Assembly (NCBI RefSeq): GCF_020524005.1
Contig: NZ_JAIVKK010000014.1
Span: 1 to 64,000 of the forward strand
From: Microbulbifer aggregans
GTDB taxonomy: Bacteria; Pseudomonadota; Gammaproteobacteria; Pseudomonadales; Cellvibrionaceae
DNA: 64,000 nucleotides
Reading direction: 5' to 3'
Made by a program: the position numbers and the translations under genes. Shown piece after piece: positions 53,921 through 63,858 of the stretch. Position 1 is the first letter of the stretch. Each line of letters starts with the position of its first letter. The notes under the pieces were generated by a model. The model did not search any database. It was not told where the DNA came from and saw nothing but the letters and a program-made list of their open reading frames with translations.

Positions 53921-55492
53921 CTACCAGTAAGCTGCCGCCGAACCGTCTTCGCGAATTTCCGCTTCGCGCTTCTCGGCGCCCTCGGCGGTGTAGCCGCCGA
54001 TGGGCAGCAGCTCCATGTTCGCGCTCTGGGTCCGCATATCCGCGACCTGCTGTTCGATCACCTCCAGCGGCTGGCGATAGTCGATATAAAACTCCGGCTG
54101 GAAGCCCACCGCGTTACCCAGGCGGCTGCTGGCACTGCGCCAGTCGGCATAGCTCACATCTTTCTGCACACTGGAGAGCAGTGACTGGGTGGCGGCGTGA
54201 ATACTTTCCAGCTCGGTACCCTGGCTGGCCTGCCAGCGGGCGCGGGACTGGCTCGACATCTGGCCATCGATGGACGCGAGTTCGGTGGCGTAGCCGTGGT
54301 TCAACTGCGCGCGGCGCAGGTGGCTGTAGGCGAGGTTGACCTGGGTGAGTACCGCCACGGTGAGCGCGGCGCGACGCACGTCGCCGAGGCGTTCGGTATC
54401 GCGGGCATAGCCCACCAGGTCGCGGCCGGCCACTACGGTGCCGAGCAGGTCCCAGGTGAGACGCAGGCTGCTTTCGGCCCAGTCGTTGTAAAGCAGGTAG
54501 CTGTTATCGTCGTAGAAATAGCCGGTGCGCAGTTCCAGGCCCGGTAACAGTTGCAGGCACGCCTTGCGGATTTCAGTGGCCGCAATGCGCTGCCGGTAGT
54601 CTTCTTCCAACAGCTCGGGGCGGTTGCGCAGGCTGTACTGTTCCAGCTCCTCCATGCTCATTTCCGAGAAGGGGCTGCGCAGGATGTCACTCTGAGTCGC
54701 GCTGACCATAAACGAAGTGCCGGGAGGCAGGCCCATTAGCGAGGCCAATTCCATTTTGGCCGCGTGCATGTCGCCTTCCAGCGCCAGCAGTTCCTGCATC
54801 AGGTCCAGCAGGTCGCGACGGTAGGAGAGACTGGCTTCGGTCTGGCGCAGGCCGCGCTCGGCACTCTGGCGGGATTTCTCTAACGCGCGCTCGGTCTGTG
54901 CGATGAGTCCGGGAAGCTGGTTTTCCGCACGCTGGGCGGCCGCGGCCATCCAGAATGCATATTCCACATCCATGATGACGTTGTGCATCAGCTTGCGCTG
55001 GCGTTCGATGGCGATCATCACCCCGTCGGCGGCCTGTTTGGCGGAGAGGTAGTTGATGCCGAAATCCAGCACATTCCACGAAAGTTCCAGCCCTGCAGTG
55101 CTGTAGGTTTTGTCGAGGGAGGTGGATTGGGCCAGGGACTGATTGCCGTTGACGTCCTCACTGCTGGCAAAGTGCTGCTTGTTGCGGTGGTGATAGCCGG
55201 CGCTGGCGGCGATTTCCGGCAGCATGTCCCAGCGGCTCAGGCGCAGGTTGCGGTTGGCGACCACGGCTTCCATCAGCTTAAGGCGGTTGTCCATGTTGTA
55301 AGCGATGGCGCGGGCAATCGCTTCGTTGAGGTCGATGGGACCGGTTACCGGTTGCTGATTGCCGAACGTCGCCATCCAGTCGCTGCTGGCGCGCTGGTTG
55401 ACGGTCTCTTCATCGATGGCAGTTGGCTGAATGGTACAGGCGGCAAGAATTGCCGCGGTCAGGCTGAATGCCGCGAGGGGGGCCAGGCGCAT
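53921..55492 (-). CDS. TolC-family outer-membrane lipoprotein
   Basis: A 523-residue outer-membrane channel protein with lipoprotein signal (AILAACTIQP). Family patterns: ITDLNEAIARAIAYN-like opening PIDLNEAIARAIAYNMDN, two coiled-coil halves with GLELSWNVLDFGINYLSAKQ and LRLTWDLLGTVVAGRDL, each the TolC-type strand region. The C-terminal 50 residues are an extra charged tail (AEGAEKREAEIREDG). First gene of the secretion operon; its promoter must lie in 55493-55861. No ABC or RND inner-membrane pump is encoded with it. Confidence 0.85.
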   Translation of the reverse strand: MRLAPLAAFSLTAAILAACTIQPTAIDEETVNQRASSDWMATFGNQQPVTGPIDLNEAIARAIAYNMDNRLKLMEAVVANRNLRLSRWDMLPEIAASAGYHHRNKQHFASSEDVNGNQSLAQSTSLDKTYSTAGLELSWNVLDFGINYLSAKQAADGVMIAIERQRKLMHNVIMDVEYAFWMAAAAQRAENQLPGLIAQTERALEKSRQSAERGLRQTEASLSYRRDLLDLMQELLALEGDMHAAKMELASLMGLPPGTSFMVSATQSDILRSPFSEMSMEELEQYSLRNRPELLEEDYRQRIAATEIRKACLQLLPGLELRTGYFYDDNSYLLYNDWAESSLRLTWDLLGTVVAGRDLVGYARDTERLGDVRRAALTVAVLTQVNLAYSHLRRAQLNHGYATELASIDGQMSSQSRARWQASQGTELESIHAATQSLLSSVQKDVSYADWRSASSRLGNAVGFQPEFYIDYRQPLEVIEQQVADMRTQSANMELLPIGGYTAEGAEKREAEIREDGSAAAYW

Positions 55493-55770
55493 ATCTCGGT
55501 GTCCTTAGCGTACTTATTGACTTCTGAGTGCGCGATACGGCAGCGCGAGCTAAATCTAGTACAGCCGTGCAGCTGGCAGGGTGATGACGGCGCCTACTGT
55601 ATGAAAGAGGCGTTAAATGTTTCCTGTGTGCCCTACTGGTGCGGCGCGGATTGCTTTGCAATAACGGATCTGTTCATTTATTGTTCAGTGTTTGCCTGCC
55701 CGCCAATGGGGTGTCCTGTGGTGGCAGGCGGTAAGGGCTGGCATCCTTCGTTTAAAACCAATGTCCCTTA

Positions 55771-55815
55771 GAAGTTCGATAGATAGAAGTTCGATAGATA
55801 GAAGTGCGATAGAAA
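55771..55815. repeat. Three tandem 15-bp repeats between tolC-like gene and malK
   Basis: GAAGTTCGATAGATA at 55771-55785 and 55786-55800, and GAAGTGCGATAGAAA at 55801-55815, about 50 bp upstream of malK. It may be a regulator-binding array or a slippage-prone spacer in the malK leader. In the rest of 55493-55861 I see no gene. Confidence 0.7.
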
Positions 55816-55861
55816 AAGAACCCTGCCGGCGTACTGATGGCGATGAGAGAGAGCTGCCCCC

Positions 55862-56955
<1,094 letters not shown>

Positions 56956-56962
<7 letters not shown>

Positions 56963-59283
56963 CCCCCCCACCGTGTAGGAGCCTGCTTGCAGGCGAGCCT
57001 CTCCCAGGCAGCCATCCCCGGAGCCGTTGTCGTGCGTGGCTTTCGCCTGCAAGCTGGCTCCTACAGGTCGTACTTTTGCTGTTCGCTGGTCACGTCGGTG
57101 CTGCCGATACAGTCAACCTTTGGCACGGCTACCGCGGTGCCGAGCGCGCCGCCTTCGAGCAGCTGGTGGAGGCGTACAACCAAAGCCAGAACGCGGTGAT
57201 CGTCAGGACTCTGGCGGTGCCCTATGGCGGCTATGCCGACAAGCTCTCCGCGGCCCTGCCCCGCGGACAGGGACCGGATCTGTTCGTTTTTGCCCATGAC
57301 CGTCTCGGCGGCTGGGCCAGCGCCGGACACACGGTGGCGCCAATTGACGATCTTGTCGACGCCGAATTGCGCACACGCTTCCCCGAAAACCTGATTCAGG
57401 CCATGAGTTTCGGAGGGCACCTTTACGGCCTGCCATTCAACTTCAAGAGCACCGCGCTGATTATCAATACCGACCTGGTGTCGGACGCACCGCAAACCAC
57501 CGATGAACTGGTGGCAGAAGCCCGGCGGCACAGCGATCGCAACACCGGGCGCTTTGGTCTCGCGTACAGCTATACCGAGCCCTTTTTCCACGGCGCGCTG
57601 ATGAACAGCTTTGGCAATGGCCCGTTCGACGCCCGTGGACAACTGGCGCTGGACAGTCGCGCCAATATCCAGTCGCTGGAAATGCTCACCCGCTGGGTAC
57701 GGTCCGAGCATATCCTGCCGGAAGAGCCCAGCAGCACACTGGTGACCAGCCTGTTCAATCAGCGCCGCGCGGCGATGGTGATCAGCGGGCCCTGGATGCT
57801 GGGCGAGATTGCCGCAGATATCCCGTACAAAGTGGTGCCCCTGCCGCGCAACAGTGACAGCGGCCGACCGCTGGCACCCTGGGCGGCGGTGGAGGGGCTG
57901 TTCCTGTCGCCCTGGTCGCGCCACCCACAGGCCGCGGTGGATCTGATGGCGTTTCTCACCAGCCGCCACGCCGCCGAAATCATGGCGATCGAAGGCGGAC
58001 AGCTGCCGGCCAACCTGACCGCGTTTGAACATCCGCAGGTAGCTGGCGATGCTACGGCCATGGCGTTCCGCGCACAGCTGGATACCGCAGCGCCTATCCC
58101 CAACTTCCCTGCGATGACCCTGATCTGGGCGCCGCTGGAGAACTCGATCAAGAAAGTGGTAAAGGGGGCCGCGGCGCCTGAGGCGGAGCTGCACCAGTTG
58201 CAGCGGCAGATCAGCGCCGACCTGGCGCGCCTGCAGCGCTCCCGCGCGCGCAGTGGCGCCGATTACTCCATGCCACTATGGCTGTGGCTGATCCCGGTGG
58301 TACTGATATTGGTTGCTGCCGGATTGTGGCGCCGCTATCACAGCGGACTCGCCGCGGGCTGGCGGGCCAACCGCAATGCTTATCTTTATATCGCGCCGGC
58401 GATGCTGGGGATGACCCTGCTGGTGCTGTTCCCCCTGGTATACGGCCTGTTGCTGTCGTTCACCGATACCACGGTGTTCAACGAGCACATGCCGCTGTGG
58501 TCCCGCTGGGCCGGGTTCGACAACTATGTGTCGATTCTGGCCGACCTCGACCTGTGGCGGGGGGAGGGCGCCGGGCGCAGTCTCGACTTCGACAACTTCT
58601 ACTGGACCCTGCTGATCACCATCTGCTGGACCGCCAGCAACGTGATACTGGCGGTGGGATTGGCGCTGCTACTGGCGTTGGCGCTGGAGAAACCCATCTT
58701 CGGCCGCGGCTGGTTTCGGGTGATCCTGATCCTGCCCTGGGCCATCCCCAATTACATTACCGCGCTGGTGTGGAAGGGCATGTTTCACCCGCAGTTCGGG
58801 GCGGTCAACCAGGGGTTGCAGGTACTGGGGCTGGCACCGGTGGCCTGGTTTGATTCGATCGGCGCCAGCTTCTTTACTGGGCTGGTGACCAATGTGTGGC
58901 TCAGTGTGCCGTTTATGTTGGTGGTTATCCTGGGTGGCCTGCAGTCGATCCCGAAAGACCTGTACGAGGCCGCCGAGGTGGAAGGTGCCGGGCGCTGGCT
59001 GCAATTCCGCACCATTACCCTGCCACTGCTGAAGCCGGTGCTGATCCCGGCGGTGATCCTGTCAGTGGTGTGGACCTTCAACATGTTCAACGTGATCTAC
59101 CTGGTGAGCGACGGCGCACCGGCCGGGGCGAACGATATCCTGATCACCAAGGCGTTCCGCATTGGCTTCGAGAAATACCAGTATGCCTATGCGGCTGCCT
59201 ATTCCGTGGTCATCCTGATGCTGCTGTTCGGTTATGCAATTTGGCAGACGCGGGTGAGCCGGACACTGGAGGCGGCGCGATGA
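56956..59283 (+). CDS. Fused maltose-binding protein and permease (MalE-MalF)
   Basis: A 775-residue fusion. Residues ~35-430 are a family-1 sugar-binding protein (TVNLWHGYRGAERAAFEQLVEAYNQ, YKVVPLPRNSDSGRPLAPW). A membrane helix at ~440-460 anchors it, and residues ~485-775 are a MalF-type permease with the ATPase-contact EAA loop (LYEAAEVEGAGRWLQFRTITLPLLKP). Binding protein and permease in one chain fix the receptor on the transporter; fused MalE-MalF is known from Bdellovibrio. The frame starts at GTG 56956 within malK. The first ~34 residues are encoded by a REP doublet, leaving the signal/anchor segment LLQVVLLLFAGHVGAAD intact. Overlaps malG by ATGA. Confidence 0.9.
56974..57065. repeat. 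REP doublet (REPIN) inside the 5' end of malEF
   Basis: Two REP palindromes in opposite orientation: 56974-56996 (core GCCTGCTTGCAGGC) and 57043-57065 (core GCCTGCAAGCTGGC, one mismatch). The spacer is 46 bp. It lies wholly within the reading frame of the malEF fusion and forms a long hairpin in the mRNA just after the malK stop, which could protect malK mRNA and lower translation of malEF. Confidence 0.88.
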
Positions 59284-60272
59284 ACCTTCCAAACGATTCC
59301 TCCCCCCGTAGGAGCCTGCTTGCAGGCGAACAGCCCCGTGGCCCTGTGCGTAGCCTGGTGGCGTTCGCCTGCAAGCAGGCTCCTACGACGGGGCGAGCGG
59401 GGCGGATATTGCGGGATATCTTCAGCTGGCGCTTTGCGTTGCTGCTGTTTGCCTCGTTGATCGTGATCTACCCGCTGCTGTGGGTAGTGAGCCTTGCCTT
59501 CTCCGGCCAGCAGTCACTGACGTTGGTACAGCTTCCTGAAGACGCGAGCCTCGGCCAGCAGTTGCTGGCACTGATACCGCTCCCGGAGCAGTGGAATCTG
59601 TCGAATTTCACCGCGGTGCTCACCGAGCAGCCGTTTCTCCGCTGGTTGGGCAATAGTCTGGTAGTGGCTTTGAGCACCACCTTGCTGGGGCTGTCGCTGA
59701 GTTGCAGCGCCGCCTATGCCTTTTCCCGGTTCCGCTTTGCCGGCCGCGAGCGCGGCTTGATGCTGTTTCTCATCTCACAGATGTTCCCGGCGGTGCTGAT
59801 GCTGATCCCGCTGTATGTGATTGTGGTGCAGTGGCTGGGGTTGGGGAACTCCTGGCTGGGGCTGATCCTGGTGTACTCGATCACCGCATTGCCATTCTGC
59901 GTGTGGATGCTGAAGGGCTATTTCGACACACTGCCGTACGAAATCGAGGAGTCGGCGCTGCTGGAAGGGGCATCGCGCTGGATGATCTTCACCCGCATCA
60001 TCCTGCCGCTGGCACGCCCGGCGATCGCGGTCACCGGTCTGTTCGCGTTTATGACCGCCTGGAACGAATTCATCCTCGCGTCCATTTTCATGGATGACGA
60101 ATCCCTCTACACAGTGCCTGTGGGGCTGCGCTTTTTTGTCAGCGACTACGCGTCGGAGTGGGGCTTCTTTGCTGCCGGCTCCATTCTCGTTTCGATACCG
60201 GTCATGTTGCTGTTTCTGGCGCTGCAGCGGTACCTGGTTTCGGGCTTGTCCGCCGGCGCTGTAAAGGGGTAA
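59280..60272 (+). CDS. malG: MalG-like sugar ABC permease
   Basis: A 330-residue inner-membrane permease, partner of MalF. Six helices; the EAA loop is ESALLEGASRWMIFTRIILPLARP. The C-terminus has FVSDYASEWGFFAAGSILVSIPVMLLFLALQRYLVSGLSAGAVKG-type sequence, the usual MalG ending. ATG 59280 overlaps the malEF stop (ATGA). Residues ~10-40 are encoded by a REP doublet, making a cytoplasmic tail about 30 residues longer than normal before helix 1 (FALLLFASLIVIYPLLW). Maltodextrin import is the likely role. Confidence 0.92.
   Translation: MNLPNDSSPRRSLLAGEQPRGPVRSLVAFACKQAPTTGRAGRILRDIFSWRFALLLFASLIVIYPLLWVVSLAFSGQQSLTLVQLPEDASLGQQLLALIPLPEQWNLSNFTAVLTEQPFLRWLGNSLVVALSTTLLGLSLSCSAAYAFSRFRFAGRERGLMLFLISQMFPAVLMLIPLYVIVVQWLGLGNSWLGLILVYSITALPFCVWMLKGYFDTLPYEIEESALLEGASRWMIFTRIILPLARPAIAVTGLFAFMTAWNEFILASIFMDDESLYTVPVGLRFFVSDYASEWGFFAAGSILVSIPVMLLFLALQRYLVSGLSAGAVKG
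59307..59387. repeat. REP doublet (REPIN) inside the 5' end of malG
   Basis: REP copies at 59307-59329 and, inverted, at 59365-59387, 35 bp apart, both with perfect GCCTGC/GCAGGC arms. It is in frame within malG, 27 bases after the start codon. The arms read as RRSLLAGEQ and AFACKQAPT in the protein. The malEF doublet is read in the same frame (RSLLAGE). Confidence 0.88.
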
Positions 60273-60653
60273 GTCCCGTGCGGGATTATTGAGGCGACAG
60301 GCGACTCAAGTGACTTTCCCGGACCTGTAGTCAAACATTCCCCTTGGTTGATTTTTGCGCATCCGGTATCTTCCACATTCGCGTCCCAGATTTTTTGCGT
60401 CAATTTGGTGCATTTTGTGATGGGCGATCTAAATATTTGATTTAAAAAGATTTTTCATTTCCCGCTTTGTGCATTTCAAGGTGGGATTGTCCATATTTCG
60501 GTAATTTTCGAAGGTGGGACGACTCACTTTGGCGCGCGGCGGGACTATACGCTTGCGCAGGAGTGGGCCGCCCTTTTTTGTGGTTGAGTGTTGCCCCCCT
60601 GACGAACCGACATAACGAAAAATGACGTGACGACGATGGGGGAGACCCGCTCC
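60273..60653. other. Intergenic region before the large TonB receptor
   Basis: No gene. A short hairpin TCCCG-tg-CGGGA (60274-60285) follows malG. AAGGTGGGA occurs as direct repeats at 60478-60486 and 60511-60519, 33 bp apart (about three helical turns), a possible activator site for the receptor gene. GTGCATTT also occurs twice (near 60407 and 60469). GGGGGAGA precedes the receptor ATG. Confidence 0.5.
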
Positions 60654-63647
60654 ATGAAGAAGATGACTGGATTCAAAAAGAAATCCATGGCGACCGCTAT
60701 TGCGGCGCTGACTGGATTCAGTGCTGCGGCACTGGCGCAGACCGACGATGCCAATAGCATCGAAGAAGTGGCCGTACTGGGCGTACGTGGTGCCCAGAAT
60801 TCTGCAGTCAACCTGAAGCGCGACACCGTTGCCATGGTAGACGGCATTATCGCGGAAGACATCGGCAAGCTGCCGGACGTCACCGTGGTCGACTCCCTGC
60901 AGCGTATCTCCGGCGTGCAGATCCTGCGCGACGCCGGTGAGGGCGCCCAGGCCAACATCCGCGGCCTGCCGCAAGTGGTAACCCTGTTGAACGGCGAACA
61001 GTACCTGACCGCCGGCAACCTGGGTGGCGCGCAGCCGAAGCTGACCGACATTCCGTCCCAGCTGCTGGGCGGTGTTGCGGTAAGCAAGTCCACCAACCTG
61101 AACAACTCCCTGAACGGCATCACCGGCACCATCGACCTGCAAACCCAGCGTCCGATGAAGTTCGATGAAGGTTTCACCTCTACCTTCGCCGCCGAAGCCG
61201 CCCAGGGCGACATCACCGGCGAGACCGACCCGGCTGTGAACGGCCTGGTGAGCTGGCGCAATGAGACCATGGGTGTGCTGGTATCTGCGAGCCAGAGCGA
61301 AGCCAACCTGGCCAACAACTACGCGGGTTACTCCGGCGCGGTTTACGGCAACAACGACTGGGGCGGCAGCGGCATGAACTACAGTGCGCCGCACGGTTTC
61401 GACAGCTTCAACCGCGTGGTTGAGCGTGAGCGCACCGGCCTGAACCTGGCGTTCGAAGCCGAGCTGGGTAACGGTTTCAGCGTAGTCGCCGAAGGTTTCT
61501 ACACCGAGCTGAACGAATACGACCGCAAAGTGGGACTGAACGTCTCCAACCGCTGGCAGACCCTCGACTGGTTGACCCCGACCGAGTACACCGACACCGG
61601 CTTTGACGGTGCCAACGGTGAAGACTGGGTGAACGTGGACGAGTACGCGGTAGACGCCCTGTGGGTGAACTCCTTTACCGTAAACCGTGCCACCACTTCC
61701 GACTCCAAGAACTTCAACCTGGAGCTGAACTACGACAACGGCGGCAACTTCCGCGGTGGCGTGCGCGCTATCCACGGTGAAGCCAACCGTCTGTCCATGA
61801 ATGGCCAGGCCCAGGGCGACCTGTCCAGCTGGCGTGAAGGCACCCCTAAAGAAATCCTGCCGTTCTACCCGGAAGAAATCGCCAGCCAGTACGACGAAAG
61901 CCGTTACGTGGGTGAAGCCGGTGAAGAAGGCGGCCGTTTCATCGACCCGAACCCGGGCGGTTACGGCGAGACCCCACAGCTGACCTACGACATCTCCGGC
62001 AACCACCCGCTTTGGGGCGGTTTCGACAACCCCATCAGCGGCGGTCTGGGTGACGGCGCGACCCTGCGCGATTACATGGCTAACCAGGACAGTTACGCCG
62101 TTGCGGCCTTCTCCTCCGAGGGCAACAACGAGTCCGACGCATCCATGGACGTGTTCTCTGCGCAGGGCACCTACGACTTCGATGAGCCGGTACTCGGCTT
62201 CGTAAACCGCGTTGATATGGGCCTGCGCCGCAGCGACCGCGAAGTGAGCATCGAGCAGTTCCACCTGTTCTCCCGTTTCTACGGCGGCAACGGTGCAACC
62301 GATCCTGCTGGCTGTGAAGCCCAGTGGAAAGCCATCGACGTGGTCATGAGCGAAGACCAGTGTCAGGCGGGTGAACTGGTGAACGGCGAGTTCCAGGGTT
62401 ACACCGTAAACCGCCCGACCAAGCTCAACGAATACAACAACGTGATCTGGGTCGATGACTACGGCTCCGTGACTTCCGGCCTGCCGGGCGTGTGGGCGAT
62501 CGATCCGCGCGACTTCGACGACGTAGTAGCGTTCCAGAAGAAAGTATTCGGCGACGCCTACCGCGTAATCGTTCCGGGCCAGAGCTACGACGTTGGCTTC
62601 GTGGAAGACAGCTTCACCATCAACGCTGGCTTTGAGAAAGGCATCGTACGCGGTGACTTCGGTGTGCGCGTGATCGATACCGAGATCTCTGTGCGCCAGA
62701 ATATTACCGGCGACATCAAGAACTACGGCGACACCAACATCGATGCTGGCGACTACTACGCCACCAACGATTACACCGACGTGCTGCCGGCGCTGAACAT
62801 GATCGTCGACGTGCGCGAGGACCTGCTGGTACGTTTCGCGGCGAGCAAGACCATGACTCCGCTGGATCTGGGCAACTACGGTGGCGGCCTGAAGGTGAAC
62901 ACTTCTGACTGCCCGGAATTCGGCACCCGCTGTGTGACCAGCGCCGAATCCGGTGGTAACCCGTACCTGGATCCGTGGCGTGCGACTAACCTGGACGCGG
63001 CGGTGGAGTACTACTTCGGTGAGGGTTCCATGGTGAACCTGGCGGTGTTCGATATCGATATCGAAAGCTTCGTCGTGAACGGTGTGGGCGAGATGCGCGC
63101 CTTTGCCGACCTCGACGGCGTTGTACGCCGCGAAGTGCCGGTATCCGGCCCGGTACAGGGTGACGGTGGCCGCATTCACGGTGCAGAACTGGGTACCAAG
63201 CTGGCATTCGGCGACTTTATGGATGGCTTTATCAGCGACTTCGGTATCGACGCCAACTACACCTACTCGCCGAGCACCCAGGACAAGCTGGATGCCAACG
63301 GCAAGAAGCTGCCGTTCAACGACAACAGTGAACACCAGTTCAACTTCGTCACCTGGTACCAGGCGGATCGTCTGCAGGCACGTATTGCCTACAACTACCG
63401 CAGTGACCGTCTGATTGATCCGGATCTCGGCGGTACCGGCTTCCAGGCGTACCAGAAGCCCACCAGCTACGTGGATGCCCAGATCAGCTACGACGTGATG
63501 GATGATGTGACTGTGTACCTGAACGGTTCCAACATCACCGGCGAAATCGAGGACTACTACATCGACTTCTCCGGCGCTGGCAAACAGTACCTGTCCCAGA
63601 ACGAGTTCGAACCCCGCTACTCCCTGGGTGTTCGCGCGCGCTTCTAA
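60654..63647 (+). CDS. TonB-dependent receptor of the carbohydrate (Caulobacter/Xanthomonas) type
   Basis: A 997-residue outer-membrane receptor. Signal KKSMATAIAALTGFSAAALAQ. TonB-box region IEEVAVLGVRGAQNSAVNLKRDT, then plug motifs DIGKLPDVTVVDSLQRISGVQI, ANIRGLPQVVTLLNGEQ and VAVSKSTNLNNSLNGITGTIDL. The barrel ends EFEPRYSLGVRARF, with terminal Phe. The plug pattern belongs to the receptor subfamily used for sugars and oligosaccharides; the upstream MalK/MalEF/MalG genes suggest alpha-glucan oligomers. Codon use is strongly biased (CTG, AAC, GAC, GGC), as in highly expressed genes. I choose ATG 60654, preceded by GGGGGAGA, over the in-frame 60627 start. Confidence 0.92.
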   Translation: MKKMTGFKKKSMATAIAALTGFSAAALAQTDDANSIEEVAVLGVRGAQNSAVNLKRDTVAMVDGIIAEDIGKLPDVTVVDSLQRISGVQILRDAGEGAQANIRGLPQVVTLLNGEQYLTAGNLGGAQPKLTDIPSQLLGGVAVSKSTNLNNSLNGITGTIDLQTQRPMKFDEGFTSTFAAEAAQGDITGETDPAVNGLVSWRNETMGVLVSASQSEANLANNYAGYSGAVYGNNDWGGSGMNYSAPHGFDSFNRVVERERTGLNLAFEAELGNGFSVVAEGFYTELNEYDRKVGLNVSNRWQTLDWLTPTEYTDTGFDGANGEDWVNVDEYAVDALWVNSFTVNRATTSDSKNFNLELNYDNGGNFRGGVRAIHGEANRLSMNGQAQGDLSSWREGTPKEILPFYPEEIASQYDESRYVGEAGEEGGRFIDPNPGGYGETPQLTYDISGNHPLWGGFDNPISGGLGDGATLRDYMANQDSYAVAAFSSEGNNESDASMDVFSAQGTYDFDEPVLGFVNRVDMGLRRSDREVSIEQFHLFSRFYGGNGATDPAGCEAQWKAIDVVMSEDQCQAGELVNGEFQGYTVNRPTKLNEYNNVIWVDDYGSVTSGLPGVWAIDPRDFDDVVAFQKKVFGDAYRVIVPGQSYDVGFVEDSFTINAGFEKGIVRGDFGVRVIDTEISVRQNITGDIKNYGDTNIDAGDYYATNDYTDVLPALNMIVDVREDLLVRFAASKTMTPLDLGNYGGGLKVNTSDCPEFGTRCVTSAESGGNPYLDPWRATNLDAAVEYYFGEGSMVNLAVFDIDIESFVVNGVGEMRAFADLDGVVRREVPVSGPVQGDGGRIHGAELGTKLAFGDFMDGFISDFGIDANYTYSPSTQDKLDANGKKLPFNDNSEHQFNFVTWYQADRLQARIAYNYRSDRLIDPDLGGTGFQAYQKPTSYVDAQISYDVMDDVTVYLNGSNITGEIEDYYIDFSGAGKQYLSQNEFEPRYSLGVRARF

Positions 63648-63690
63648 GGCATGCAACCTATTTGCATTTCTCACAGGATGTAAAGCGACG

Positions 63691-63716
63691 AAGGCTCGGG
63701 GGTAACTCCGGGCCTT
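63691..63716 (+). terminator. Terminator after the large TonB receptor
   Basis: AAGGCTCGG (63691-63699) pairs with CCGGGCCTT (63708-63716), one G-U pair, followed by TGTTGT. It lies 44 bp past the receptor stop and 143 bp before the next gene, so some transcription may read through. Confidence 0.65.
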
Positions 63717-63858
63717 TGTTGTCTGTGGGGAGCAAAAAATTGCGTGCTTCGTTGTTAGTAATGGCAACAGTTCGGAATTTTTTTGTAATCGACCGCAATA
63801 ACAATAGAAATACAGTGCAACGCACACACAGCTCCAACAGGGAGCAGGGCGATGTAGC

